A DNA stretch of 64,000 nt from NCBI GenBank assembly GCA_040398585.1, contig JBBATW010000006.1, positions 50,379 through 114,378 on the forward strand, given 5' to 3'. This document shows positions 41,844 through 50,256 of this stretch, in pieces. The number at the start of each line of letters is the position of its first letter. Position 1 is the stretch's first letter. The notes beneath the pieces were generated by a model. That model did not search any database, had not been told where the DNA came from, and saw nothing but the letters and a program-made list of their open reading frames with translations. The position numbers and the translations under genes are program-made. The DNA comes from Agreia sp040398585 (GTDB taxonomy: Bacteria > Actinomycetota > Actinomycetes > Actinomycetales > Microbacteriaceae).

Positions 41844-42140
41844 ATGCCCCGAAACAACCGCCGCTCGCCCTCTCCTCGGGAAGACGACGATTCGCCCGAC
41901 ATCGCGAACCTCCTAACGGGCTCGCGCACAGTCGAAGAGCGCAGGAACGGCAGCTGGCATGTGCAGGCGATCACCGAGCGCCGGGCTGAGAGGGACTATC
42001 TGTGCCCCGGCTGCAACCTCACCGTTGCGAAGGGCATCGCCCACGTGGTCGCTTGGCGGGCGGATGGCGTTACCGGCGACGCCAGCGATCTGGCGGGGCG
42101 CCGACACTGGCACACACACTGCTGGCGAATAGGAAGCTGA
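41844..42140 (+). CDS. Small conserved protein with a CxxC/His zinc-site pattern
   Basis: A 98-residue basic protein of unknown function. The C-terminal half has CPGC, then HVVAW, then HWHTHCW, a Cys/His pattern like a zinc-binding or HNH-type fold, but the catalytic HNH set is not clear. Similar small proteins occur at this place in Micrococcales genomes and are sometimes labelled ATP/GTP-binding, without evidence visible here. It lies 4 nt upstream of the alpha/beta hydrolase gene and is probably co-transcribed with it. Confidence 0.7.
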   Translation: MPRNNRRSPSPREDDDSPDIANLLTGSRTVEERRNGSWHVQAITERRAERDYLCPGCNLTVAKGIAHVVAWRADGVTGDASDLAGRRHWHTHCWRIGS

Positions 42141-42144
42141 ACCC

Positions 42145-42873
42145 ATGACCCTGATCGACATTCGCAGCAGCACCGTACTCCCGGCACACCGGGAACCGGT
42201 CGAACTCCGCACGTCCGACGGGCTCACCCTGGTCGGCGAGCTGGCTATGCCCGAGTCGGGGCGGCCGGTTGCGACCCTGGTCACCCTGCATCCACTGCCC
42301 ACCGCCGGCGGCTTCATGGACTCCCATATCCTGCGCAAGGCCGCCAACCGCCTGCCGGCACTGGCCGACGTCGCCGTGCTGCGCTTCAACACGCGAGGAA
42401 CGAAGTCGCCCCGCGGCACGAGCGAGGGTGTTTTTGGCGAGGGGGTCACCGAGCGGGCGGATGTCGAGGCGGCCATGCGGTTTGTCACTGAGCGAGGCCT
42501 GCCGCACCCGTGGCTCGTGGGCTGGTCGTTCGGAACAGAGCTGACGCTGAAATACGGACTGGAGCACAGCATCGACGGTGCGATCCTGCTCTCGCCTCCC
42601 CTGCACCGCGCGACGGCCGAGGAGATTGCCGCGTGGCAGGGCTCCGGGGTGCGCCTCGTGGCGCTCATCCCTGAGCTCGATGACTACCTGCGCCCCCCGG
42701 AGGCGGTGCAGAGATTCGCCTCCGTTCCCGATATCGAACTGGTACCGGTCGAGGGCGGCAAGCACCTGTGGGTGGGCGAGGTGCAGACCATGCGAGTCCT
42801 TTCGGAGATCGTGGCTCGGGTGAATCCTGGGGCTCTGCCACTGCCCGACACCTACGAATACGCCGGCGTCTAA
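42145..42873 (+). CDS. Alpha/beta hydrolase
   Basis: A 242-residue cytoplasmic hydrolase. The nucleophile is Ser128 in GWSFG; the strand before it is PWLVGW, and the likely catalytic His is in GGKHLWVG near the end. The FNTRGTKSPRGTSEG segment resembles short-chain dienelactone/acyl hydrolases. Substrate unknown. It forms a pair with the small Cys/His protein upstream. Confidence 0.78.
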   Translation: MTLIDIRSSTVLPAHREPVELRTSDGLTLVGELAMPESGRPVATLVTLHPLPTAGGFMDSHILRKAANRLPALADVAVLRFNTRGTKSPRGTSEGVFGEGVTERADVEAAMRFVTERGLPHPWLVGWSFGTELTLKYGLEHSIDGAILLSPPLHRATAEEIAAWQGSGVRLVALIPELDDYLRPPEAVQRFASVPDIELVPVEGGKHLWVGEVQTMRVLSEIVARVNPGALPLPDTYEYAGV

Positions 42874-42956
42874 GGCTTCCGAGAGGCTCCGGAGGCTGTC
42901 TGAGCGCGGCTCTGATCGGGATCCGCTATCTTGAAGAGTCTTTATTTGGAGTCCCT

Positions 42957-44768
42957 GTGCGCTTTGTCCTTGCCATAATCACCTTCGTGATCGCCACCAC
43001 CCTCATCGGTGTCGGTGTCGCTCAGCGAACGTTCCTGCTCCCTCCGGGGGCGGTCGTCGCCTCGAACGCTGCTCCGGTGACCGATGCCTACGCCGTTATC
43101 GATTCGGATTCCCTGCTTGCGAACACCGGATCCCAGACCGTGTCGCTCTCTGGCTCCGGCAAGGTTTTCTTCGCCTACGGGCAGAGTGCCGACGTCGCGG
43201 CGTGGCTGAACGGCTCGAGCTTTACCAGGCTGTCCTACGACGAGGAATCCGGCTCCCTGGTCTCCAGAGGGGTTCCGGCTGACTCAGCGGGGGCAGCCAA
43301 TGTTGCGAGCGGATCGCCGAACCCGGCCGGCAGTGATCTTTGGCTGCAGGAGTTCGCAGGCGACGGCGGGATCTCCAGAACGGTCAACCTCCCCGCGGGC
43401 TACTCACTAATCATTTCGGCCGACGGGGCGACTCCGGCGCCTGCCTCCATCGCGGTTTCCTGGCCGATCGACAACTCGACTCCGTGGGCCATCCCACTTC
43501 TGTTGACCGGAACTTTCGTGCTTCTCGTAGGGCTGGCACTCCTTCTCTGGGGCCTGTGGCACATGAAGCGCCAGCAGGGTCCCCGCCGTAAGCCGCCGGG
43601 AGCTATCACCGGCAAAAGATTCTCATTCTCCCGAACGCATTCGATCGAATCCGGGGTCAAGCGGGGCCGACGTGGCATCAGCCAGTCGGTCGTCGTGATT
43701 CTTCCCCTTGCGATCATCTCTGCCCTGCTGGCAGGTTCGGGGGCGGCGACGGCGGCGACGCCCGCACCAAACCCAACCCCGACTGCTATTTCGAGGGCGA
43801 CTCCGACGTCCAGCCCGTCGACGGACACGCCGACGCCGACGCCCACCGCGGGATCATCCAGTGATGTACCGCTGCCCGTGGTCAGCGAGGCCCAGGCCCA
43901 GCGGATCATCGACCGGGTGATTATTGCGGCCACGGCGGCCGACGCAGCATCCAACACCGAGCTGCTCGCGACCCGTTTCGCGGGTCCCGCGTACGACCTC
44001 CGCAGTGTGACCTACGCCATCCGGGCGACGTATCCTGAATACCCGGCACCAGCGGCCATCGCCGCCGGCCCTGCCTCGGTCGTGCTTCCCCAGGCGACAA
44101 GGTCGTGGCCCAAGGTACTCGCCGGCGTCGTGACAAACCCGGATGCGACGATCGCGCCGCAGTCGCTCACGCTGGTGCAGCAGACACCCCGCTCGAACTA
44201 CAAGGCGAACTACGCCATTGCCCTCGAGCCGGACACGACGCTTCCCCCGGTTGCCGCCGCCACCGTTGGGAGCGCCAGGCTGGCCGCCGACTCACGGTTG
44301 CTGCAGATCACTCCGACGGCCTTGAAGGATGCCTACGCCGACATTCTCGCGGTCGGATCGGCGAGCCCGTTCTTTGGCCGGCTCGACCCCAAGGGCGACA
44401 GCCTGCGCACGCAGGTCGGTGCGGACTACAAGGCAACGGCTAAGGCCGGGCTGCCGACCGCCGGAACCGTGGACTTCGCGAAGGTCCCCGGTATCGGAGA
44501 CACTATTGCCCTGGCCACGATCGACTCGGGAGCCCTGGTGAACTTCGAACTTCGGGAGACCGTCACCGGTCGCCCCGTCACCGCGGGCGGCAAGATCGAA
44601 ACCACTGGCGCGATCAGGTCGCTCTCGGGAATTGCCTCCAGCGGCACCGGTGTCGAGGCAACTTACTCCTACCAGCTTCTCTTTTACATCCCATCAGCGG
44701 GCAGCACCGCCCTGCCGACTCTGCTCGGTTTCAGTCAGGGGCTCGTTCAAGCCAAGGAGATACCGTGA
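42957..44768 (+). CDS. Large membrane protein of unknown function with extracellular domains
   Basis: A 603-residue protein with three hydrophobic helices (about 3-22, 178-200 and 243-262). Residues 25-175 form one outer, Ser- and Gly-rich domain. A Pro-Thr-Ser linker (about 267-300) leads to a second outer domain to residue 603. I recognise no enzyme motif. GTG 42957 is chosen because GGAG sits 5 nt upstream; the frame is open further into the hydrolase gene. The stop overlaps the next start, so it is coupled to the thioredoxin-TPR protein. Cell-envelope location is inferred. Confidence 0.72.
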   Translation: MRFVLAIITFVIATTLIGVGVAQRTFLLPPGAVVASNAAPVTDAYAVIDSDSLLANTGSQTVSLSGSGKVFFAYGQSADVAAWLNGSSFTRLSYDEESGSLVSRGVPADSAGAANVASGSPNPAGSDLWLQEFAGDGGISRTVNLPAGYSLIISADGATPAPASIAVSWPIDNSTPWAIPLLLTGTFVLLVGLALLLWGLWHMKRQQGPRRKPPGAITGKRFSFSRTHSIESGVKRGRRGISQSVVVILPLAIISALLAGSGAATAATPAPNPTPTAISRATPTSSPSTDTPTPTPTAGSSSDVPLPVVSEAQAQRIIDRVIIAATAADAASNTELLATRFAGPAYDLRSVTYAIRATYPEYPAPAAIAAGPASVVLPQATRSWPKVLAGVVTNPDATIAPQSLTLVQQTPRSNYKANYAIALEPDTTLPPVAAATVGSARLAADSRLLQITPTALKDAYADILAVGSASPFFGRLDPKGDSLRTQVGADYKATAKAGLPTAGTVDFAKVPGIGDTIALATIDSGALVNFELRETVTGRPVTAGGKIETTGAIRSLSGIASSGTGVEATYSYQLLFYIPSAGSTALPTLLGFSQGLVQAKEIP

Positions 44769-45721
44769 GTTCTGTACAGCCTCCCTCCGCCGCCAGCCTT
44801 CGGGGCGCGGTCGATCTTTCCTCCCTCGTGAACCGGCCCGACCCAGGTGCGCCGGGGTCTGCTCAGGCACCGGGTGGCGATGTGCCCGTTCCCGGGCTCA
44901 TCCTGACCGGCACCGACGACACGTTCAGCGCGTTTCTGGAGCTCTCGAACTCGGTTCCCGTCGTGATCATGCTCGGGGCCGCTTCGAGTGAGGCGAGCTC
45001 GCAGCTTGGCCCCATTCTCGAGGACATCGTCGTGTCCAAAGCCGGTCGTTTCGTGCTTGTCACGGTCGACGCGGGGTCGAACCCGCAGCTAGCCCAGGCG
45101 TTCCAGGCTGAGACGCTGCCCACCGTGGCCGCCGTCGTCGGCGGGCGTCCGATAGGCCTTTTCGCCGGGGTTCACCCGGCCGATCAGGTGGCCGAGGTCA
45201 TCGATCAGGTTCTCGAGATGGCCGTCCAGCAGGGCATCACCGGCACGGCGAAGATCGACGGGGCGGACAACGTCTCCGGTGAGTCGGCCGAACCGGTCCA
45301 GGCTCCGCTGCCCCCGCATCATGCGGAGGCGTTCGACGCCATCTCCCGCGGCGATTACCCCGCAGCGATCGCCGAGTACCAGACAGCCATTGCCCAAGAC
45401 CCCCGGGACCAACTGGCCGTCGCTGGCCTTGCCCAGGCAAGCCTGCTGTTCCGCCTTCAGGGCAAGACCCAGGCGGAGATCCGCAACGAGGCAGCTGCCA
45501 GCCCCGAGAACCTCGAAGCTCAGATGCTTGTGGCAGACCTCGACCTCTCCGGCGGACATGTGCAGGATGCCTTCGATCGGCTGCTCGAGCTGTTCCCGAC
45601 TCTGGATCAGGCCGGCAAGGATGCCGTTCGGGCGCGCCTAATCGAACATTTCGAGGTCGTCGGTACCGACGACCCCCGGGTGCCCAAGACCCGTTCCCGG
45701 CTGACGGCCCTGCTGTACTAG
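44765..45721 (+). CDS. Thioredoxin-fold/TPR protein related to YbbN (CnoX)
   Basis: A 318-residue cytoplasmic protein. Residues 45-155 form a thioredoxin-like domain (VPVVIMLGAASSEASSQLGPILEDIV, then VTVDAGSNPQLAQAFQAETLPTVAAVVGG with the cis-Pro loop), but the CxxC site is replaced by SEAS, so it cannot do disulfide exchange. The rest is TPR-like (FDAISRGDYPAAIAEYQTAIAQDP, DAFDRLLELFPTLDQAGKDAVRARLIEHFEVVG), as in the E. coli chaperone-like CnoX. GTG 44765 overlaps the preceding stop. It converges with glgB. Confidence 0.85.
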   Translation: MSSVQPPSAASLRGAVDLSSLVNRPDPGAPGSAQAPGGDVPVPGLILTGTDDTFSAFLELSNSVPVVIMLGAASSEASSQLGPILEDIVVSKAGRFVLVTVDAGSNPQLAQAFQAETLPTVAAVVGGRPIGLFAGVHPADQVAEVIDQVLEMAVQQGITGTAKIDGADNVSGESAEPVQAPLPPHHAEAFDAISRGDYPAAIAEYQTAIAQDPRDQLAVAGLAQASLLFRLQGKTQAEIRNEAAASPENLEAQMLVADLDLSGGHVQDAFDRLLELFPTLDQAGKDAVRARLIEHFEVVGTDDPRVPKTRSRLTALLY

Positions 45722-45754
45722 CAGGACCGCCGGCGACGCGTCACGGCGGCAGCC

Positions 45755-47974
45755 TCAGGCTCTGTGCGGTCTGAGGTACAGTGCGGCCAGCGGGGGCAGG
45801 GTGAGCTCGACCGATGCGGGCTGGCCAGCCCAGGGGAGGTCTTCGGCAAGAACCTCGCCGAAGTTGCCCACGCCTGATCCGCCGTACTCGCTCGCATCCG
45901 TGTTCAGGAGTTCGTCCCAGACCCCGACACAGGGCAGCCCCACCCGGTAGGGGCCGACGGTGTTGCCGGAGAAGTTCATCAGCACGGCGATGGGGTTGCC
46001 CTCGGTGTCCCACCGCAGGAACGTCACGAGGTTTGCGTCGCTTGCGCCGGAATCGATCCACTCGAAGCCGCGGGGCTCATTGTCGAGCGCCCAGAGGGCC
46101 GGGTTCTCGACATAGACCCGGTTCAGCTCGGTGACGAGCTTCAGGAGGCCGCGGTGCACAGGCTGATCGAGGATCCACCAGTCGAGGCCGCGGTCTTCCG
46201 ACCACTCGGAGGGCTGGCCGAACTCCTGGCCCATGAAGAGAAGCTGCTTGCCGGGGTGCCCCCACATGAAACCGAGGTAGGCCCGCAGGTTCGCCAGCTT
46301 CTGCCAGTGATCCCCGGGCATTTTGGTGAGCATGGAGCCCTTGCCGTGCACGACCTCGTCGTGGCTGATCGGCAGCAGGAAGTTCTCACTGAATGCATAC
46401 AGGAATGAAAACGTGATCTCGCCGTGGTGGTGTGAGCGGTACATCGGATCGGTCTGGATGTACTCCAGCGAGTCGTGCATCCAGCCCATGTTCCACTTCA
46501 GGCCGAAGCCGAGGCCGTCATGCTCGGTTGCACGCGTCACGCCCGGGTAGCTCGTCGACTCTTCGGCGATCATGACAATGCCGGGATAAAGCTTGTAGGC
46601 GGTGGCGGTCACCTCCTGCAGCAGGCTGATCGCCTCGAGGTTCTCGTGCCCGCCGTAGATGTTCGGGCTCCACTCGCCGTCTTCGCGGGAGTAGTCGAGG
46701 TAGAGCATGCTGGCTACGGCGTCGACCCGAAGGCCGTCGATGTGGAACTCCTCCAGCCAGTAGAGGGCGTTGGCGACCAGAAAGTTGCGCACCTGGCTGT
46801 TGCCGAAGTTGAAGATCAGCGTTCCCCAGTCGGGCTGTTCGCCCCGCTGCGGGTCAGGATGCTCGTACAGCGGCTGGCCGTCGAAGTTCGCCAGCGCCCA
46901 CTCATCCTTCGGGAAGTGCCCGGGAACCCAGTCCATGATCACGCCGATGCCGGCCTGGTGCAGTCGGTCGATCAGGTACCGCAGATCGTCGGGGTGGCCG
47001 AAGCGGGCGGTCGGCGCGTAGTAGCCCGTGACCTGATATCCCCACGAGCCGCCGAACGGATGCTCCGCAAGGGGCATGAACTCGACGTGTGTGAAGCGCA
47101 GCTCTCTCAGGTAGTCGATCAACTGGTCGGCGAGCTCCCGGTAGCTGAGGCCGGGCCGCCAGGAGCCGACGTGCATCTCGTAGACGCTCATCGGGTTCGT
47201 GTGCGGATCCTTTGCAGCTCGTGTTGTCATCCAGGAGTCATCCGCCCAGGAGTACAGGCTCTGGCCGATGACCGACGCGGTCAGAGGCGGCACCTCGGTA
47301 TAGCGGGCCATCGGGTCGGCCCTCTGCACCCAGCGGCCATCCTGCGTGAGTATCTCGAATTTGTAGTTGCTGCCGGGTTCAAGACCCGGTACGAACAGCT
47401 CCCAGACCCCTGCGGCGCCGAGGCTGCGCATCGAGTGGCCGACACCGTTCCAGAAGTTGAAGTCGCCGATCACGCGTGCGGCGCGGGCGTGCGGCGCCCA
47501 GACACTGAAGCCGGTTCCGCTGGAGGCTGCCGCGACACCGTGGTGCGAGCCGTGATGTGCGCCGAGAACGTCCCACAGGCGCTCGTGTCGGCCCTCGCCG
47601 ATCAGGTGGATATCTATGTCGCCGAGAGTGGGCGAGAACCGGTAGGGGTCGTCCACGCTCCAGAGCACCTGATCCCCGTAGCGGGTGTCGAGTCGGTAGT
47701 CATCGAGCCCGGTCAGGGTGAAGCCCTGCCAGATTCCGTCCCGGAGGTGCATCAGCTCGATGTGGGCGCCGCTGCTGAGTTCGGCGAAGACGGAGGTCGC
47801 CAGCGGCCTGAGTGCGCGGATGACCGTCACCCTGTCGGACACGCCGGGGATTGCCACCGGGTGCTGGCCGAGAACCTCGTGGGGGTTGTAGTACGAGCCG
47901 GCCGCAATCGCATCGAGCACGGCAGGCGCGAGCTCGGGGAGCTGTGCACTGATGTCTGAATCTGGCTTGGTCAC
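45755..47974 (-). CDS. glgB: 1,4-alpha-glucan branching enzyme
   Basis: Adds alpha-1,6 branches to glycogen. The 739-residue protein has an N-terminal extension, a CBM48 domain (GTGFSVWAPHARAARVIGDFNFW) and a GH13 barrel with MPLAEHPFGGSWGYQ, the nucleophile Asp in GLRVDAVASMLYLDY, the acid/base Glu in MIAEESTSYPG and the transition-state HDEVVHGKG. Its start overlaps the glgE stop by 4 bases, so glgE-glgB form an operon, the synthesis half of the locus. Confidence 0.96.
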   Translation of the reverse strand: MTKPDSDISAQLPELAPAVLDAIAAGSYYNPHEVLGQHPVAIPGVSDRVTVIRALRPLATSVFAELSSGAHIELMHLRDGIWQGFTLTGLDDYRLDTRYGDQVLWSVDDPYRFSPTLGDIDIHLIGEGRHERLWDVLGAHHGSHHGVAAASSGTGFSVWAPHARAARVIGDFNFWNGVGHSMRSLGAAGVWELFVPGLEPGSNYKFEILTQDGRWVQRADPMARYTEVPPLTASVIGQSLYSWADDSWMTTRAAKDPHTNPMSVYEMHVGSWRPGLSYRELADQLIDYLRELRFTHVEFMPLAEHPFGGSWGYQVTGYYAPTARFGHPDDLRYLIDRLHQAGIGVIMDWVPGHFPKDEWALANFDGQPLYEHPDPQRGEQPDWGTLIFNFGNSQVRNFLVANALYWLEEFHIDGLRVDAVASMLYLDYSREDGEWSPNIYGGHENLEAISLLQEVTATAYKLYPGIVMIAEESTSYPGVTRATEHDGLGFGLKWNMGWMHDSLEYIQTDPMYRSHHHGEITFSFLYAFSENFLLPISHDEVVHGKGSMLTKMPGDHWQKLANLRAYLGFMWGHPGKQLLFMGQEFGQPSEWSEDRGLDWWILDQPVHRGLLKLVTELNRVYVENPALWALDNEPRGFEWIDSGASDANLVTFLRWDTEGNPIAVLMNFSGNTVGPYRVGLPCVGVWDELLNTDASEYGGSGVGNFGEVLAEDLPWAGQPASVELTLPPLAALYLRPHRA

Positions 47975-50088
47975 TGCTGCGCCGCCGTTTCGCTGGAGAT
48001 GGTGTCGGCACTGACGTTGGCGTCGGCACTGACGTTGGCGTCGGCACTGACGTTGGCGTCGATGGGTTCGACGTGGAAGATATGCACCGGATTGGAGAAA
48101 GCGTCGAGGCGCACGTAGTTGTTTGATGCGCCCCAGATGTAGGAGTCTCCGGTCAGGAGATCTTTCACGCGGAACTCGCTCGTTCCGGCGCGGCCGAACC
48201 GGGTGACGTCGAAGTGCACGCGGGTTTCCCGCACCGAGTGCGGATCGACATTGGCGATCACGATGATCGCGTCGGCGGTGCCGGTGCCGGTGAACTCGGC
48301 CGCGAGGTACTTGCTGTACACGAGAATGGCGTCGTCGTCGCTCCAGTGCACGTCGATATTGCGCAGCTGGCCCAGGGCCGGATGCGCGCGGCGGATCTCG
48401 TTGAGCCGGGTGATGTAGGGCGCCAGCGAGAGCCCGGCTGCTTCGGCCTGGGCGAAGTCCCGCGGTCGGTACTCGAACTTCTCGCTGTCGATGTTTTCCT
48501 CGGCACCGGGGCGGGCGATGTTCTCCATCAGCTCGTAGCCCGAGTAGACCGCCCAGGTCGGTGCCGCTGTGGCCGCGATCGCCGCCCGGATCTTATAGGC
48601 GGCTCGTCCCCCGAACTGCAGGAACTGGGTGAGGATATCCGGCGTGTTCACCCACAGGTTCGGTCGCATGAAATCGGCGGTGTCGTGGGCGAGTCCGGTG
48701 AGGAACTCGGCGAGCTCCTCTTTGGTGTTGCGCCAGGTGAAGTACGTGTACGACTGCTGGAAGCCGACCTTTGCGAGCCCCTGCATGATGGCCGGCCGGG
48801 TGAATGCCTCGGCCAGAAAGACCACGTCGGGGCTCTCGGCATTGATCGTGGCGATCACGTACTCCCAGAAGTCCAAGGGCTTCGTGTGCGGGTTGTCGAC
48901 CCGGAAGATCTGCACGCCGAGCGAGATCCAGTGCCGGAGTACTCGAAGCGACTCCGCGCGAATGCCCTCGGGGTCGTTGTCGAAGTTGATCGGGTAGATG
49001 TCCTGGTATTTCTTCGGCGGGTTCTCTGCGAACGCGATCGAGCCGTCGGGCAGGGTCGTGAACCACTCCGGATGCTCTGTTACCCAGGGGTGATCCGGTG
49101 ATGCCTGGAGGGCGAAGTCCAGGGCGATCTCGAGCCCGGCCTTCTTAGCGGAGGTCATGAAGTACCTGAAGTCGCTGATCGTGCCCAGATCGGGGTGAAC
49201 CGCATCATGCCCGCCCTCGGCCGAACCGATGGCCCACGGCGAACCGGGGTCGAAGGGGCCGGCATCGAGGGTGTTGTTGGGGCCCTTTCGGAATGATCGG
49301 CCGATGGGGTGGATCGGCGGCAGGTAGAGAACGTCGAAGCCCATGGCGGCGATGGCCGGAAGGCGCTTGGCGGCAGAACGGAATGTGCCGCTCTTGACAC
49401 TGCCGTCGGCATTCTTCTTGGCCCCGATCGACCGAGGAAAGAACTCGTACCAGGCGCCGCGGCCGGCTGCGGTGCGCTCAACATAGACGTGCCGCCACTC
49501 GGAGTGGGTGGCGACGCTCTCGAACGGCCGGTCGGCGAGGGCGCGCAGCACCTCCGGGGTGCTGGCGGCCGCCAGGCGATCAGCAGCTGGCAGTGCCTCG
49601 TTGCGCAGCACCAGGGCGACCCCGGCGAACGCCAAGCGATTTTCAGGATGGCGGGTGGCATCCGCACTGGCGGTTTCGAAGAGCTCGGCGCCCATCAAAA
49701 ACGTGACGGCGACATCCAGCCCGGCCGGGATTTTGATCGCGGCGATGTGCTCCCAGGTCGCGTAGTCGTCACCGAACGCTCGGATGCGATAGCGCCAGAG
49801 GCCCTGCTCGCCAAGCTGCACGAGGGTGCGGAAGCGATCCGTGCCGTCATCTGTGGCGTTCAGGGCGTATTCGGCGACCTCGCCGGCGGGATTCTCCACC
49901 TCGAGACGGGCCCCGATGATGTCGTGGCCCTCCCGGAAGACGACTGCTCCGAACGGCACAACCTCGCCGACAAACGCCTTCGGGGTGAATCGCAGCTCTG
50001 CAACCGCTGGGAAGAGATCGAGGATCGGGATCCGTCCGACGGCGGGAAGGAAAGTCTCGATGATGGGGGTTTCCTGCTTCTTGGCCAC
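47971..50088 (-). CDS. glgE: Alpha-1,4-glucan:maltose-1-phosphate maltosyltransferase
   Basis: GlgE extends alpha-glucan with maltosyl units from maltose-1-phosphate. The 705-residue GH13_3 protein shows MGFDVLYLPPIHPIGRSFRKGPNN, WAIGSAEGGHDAVHPDLGT, EIALDFALQASPDHPWV, the nucleophile Asp in FRVDNPHTKP and the Glu in VFLAEAFTRP. GTG 50088 is preceded by a leaderless-type promoter. The C-terminus carries three copies of a six-residue repeat (ANVSAD) from an 18-bp DNA repeat. TreS and maltokinase, which make the substrate, are not in the window. Confidence 0.96.
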   Translation of the reverse strand: MAKKQETPIIETFLPAVGRIPILDLFPAVAELRFTPKAFVGEVVPFGAVVFREGHDIIGARLEVENPAGEVAEYALNATDDGTDRFRTLVQLGEQGLWRYRIRAFGDDYATWEHIAAIKIPAGLDVAVTFLMGAELFETASADATRHPENRLAFAGVALVLRNEALPAADRLAAASTPEVLRALADRPFESVATHSEWRHVYVERTAAGRGAWYEFFPRSIGAKKNADGSVKSGTFRSAAKRLPAIAAMGFDVLYLPPIHPIGRSFRKGPNNTLDAGPFDPGSPWAIGSAEGGHDAVHPDLGTISDFRYFMTSAKKAGLEIALDFALQASPDHPWVTEHPEWFTTLPDGSIAFAENPPKKYQDIYPINFDNDPEGIRAESLRVLRHWISLGVQIFRVDNPHTKPLDFWEYVIATINAESPDVVFLAEAFTRPAIMQGLAKVGFQQSYTYFTWRNTKEELAEFLTGLAHDTADFMRPNLWVNTPDILTQFLQFGGRAAYKIRAAIAATAAPTWAVYSGYELMENIARPGAEENIDSEKFEYRPRDFAQAEAAGLSLAPYITRLNEIRRAHPALGQLRNIDVHWSDDDAILVYSKYLAAEFTGTGTADAIIVIANVDPHSVRETRVHFDVTRFGRAGTSEFRVKDLLTGDSYIWGASNNYVRLDAFSNPVHIFHVEPIDANVSADANVSADANVSADTISSETAAQQ
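48004..48057. repeat. Three 18-bp tandem repeats at the glgE 3' end
   Basis: GTCGGCACTGACGTTGGC is repeated perfectly at 48004-48021, 48022-48039 and 48040-48057. On the coding strand it gives ANVSAD repeats in the disordered GlgE tail; an in-frame, length-variable minisatellite. Confidence 0.9.
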
Positions 50089-50094
50089 GCCTAG

Positions 50095-50100
50095 ACCGTA
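50095..50100 (-). promoter_or_regulatory. Probable -10 box of glgE (leaderless)
   Basis: On the minus strand TACGGT is followed by exactly 6 nt and the glgE GTG at 50088. Confidence 0.45.
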
Positions 50101-50256
50101 CCAACAAAGGCCCTGCCTCCGTTGACGATTTCAGCCTCTGGCGCGCTCGTTGGCGCAGGCCTTGCGGAGCTGTCCTAGGCTGGAGGTGCTGGTGTTCAGT
50201 GCCTCTCGCGGACATCTTTTCAGCTCTGGTCGTGGCGTGCCGTGAAGGAGTTCGTC

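Noticed and set aside
45070..45130. Active thioredoxin site in the TPR protein
   Set aside because: The position of CxxC reads SEAS and no cysteine is present in the domain, so a redox function is not supported.
46475..47959. 494-codon plus-strand frame opposite glgB
   Set aside because: Shadow of glgB; the glgB frame shows all GH13 motifs.
48004..48057. Short CRISPR-like array
   Set aside because: The 18-bp units are directly abutting with no spacers and lie in frame within glgE; a tandem repeat, not CRISPR.
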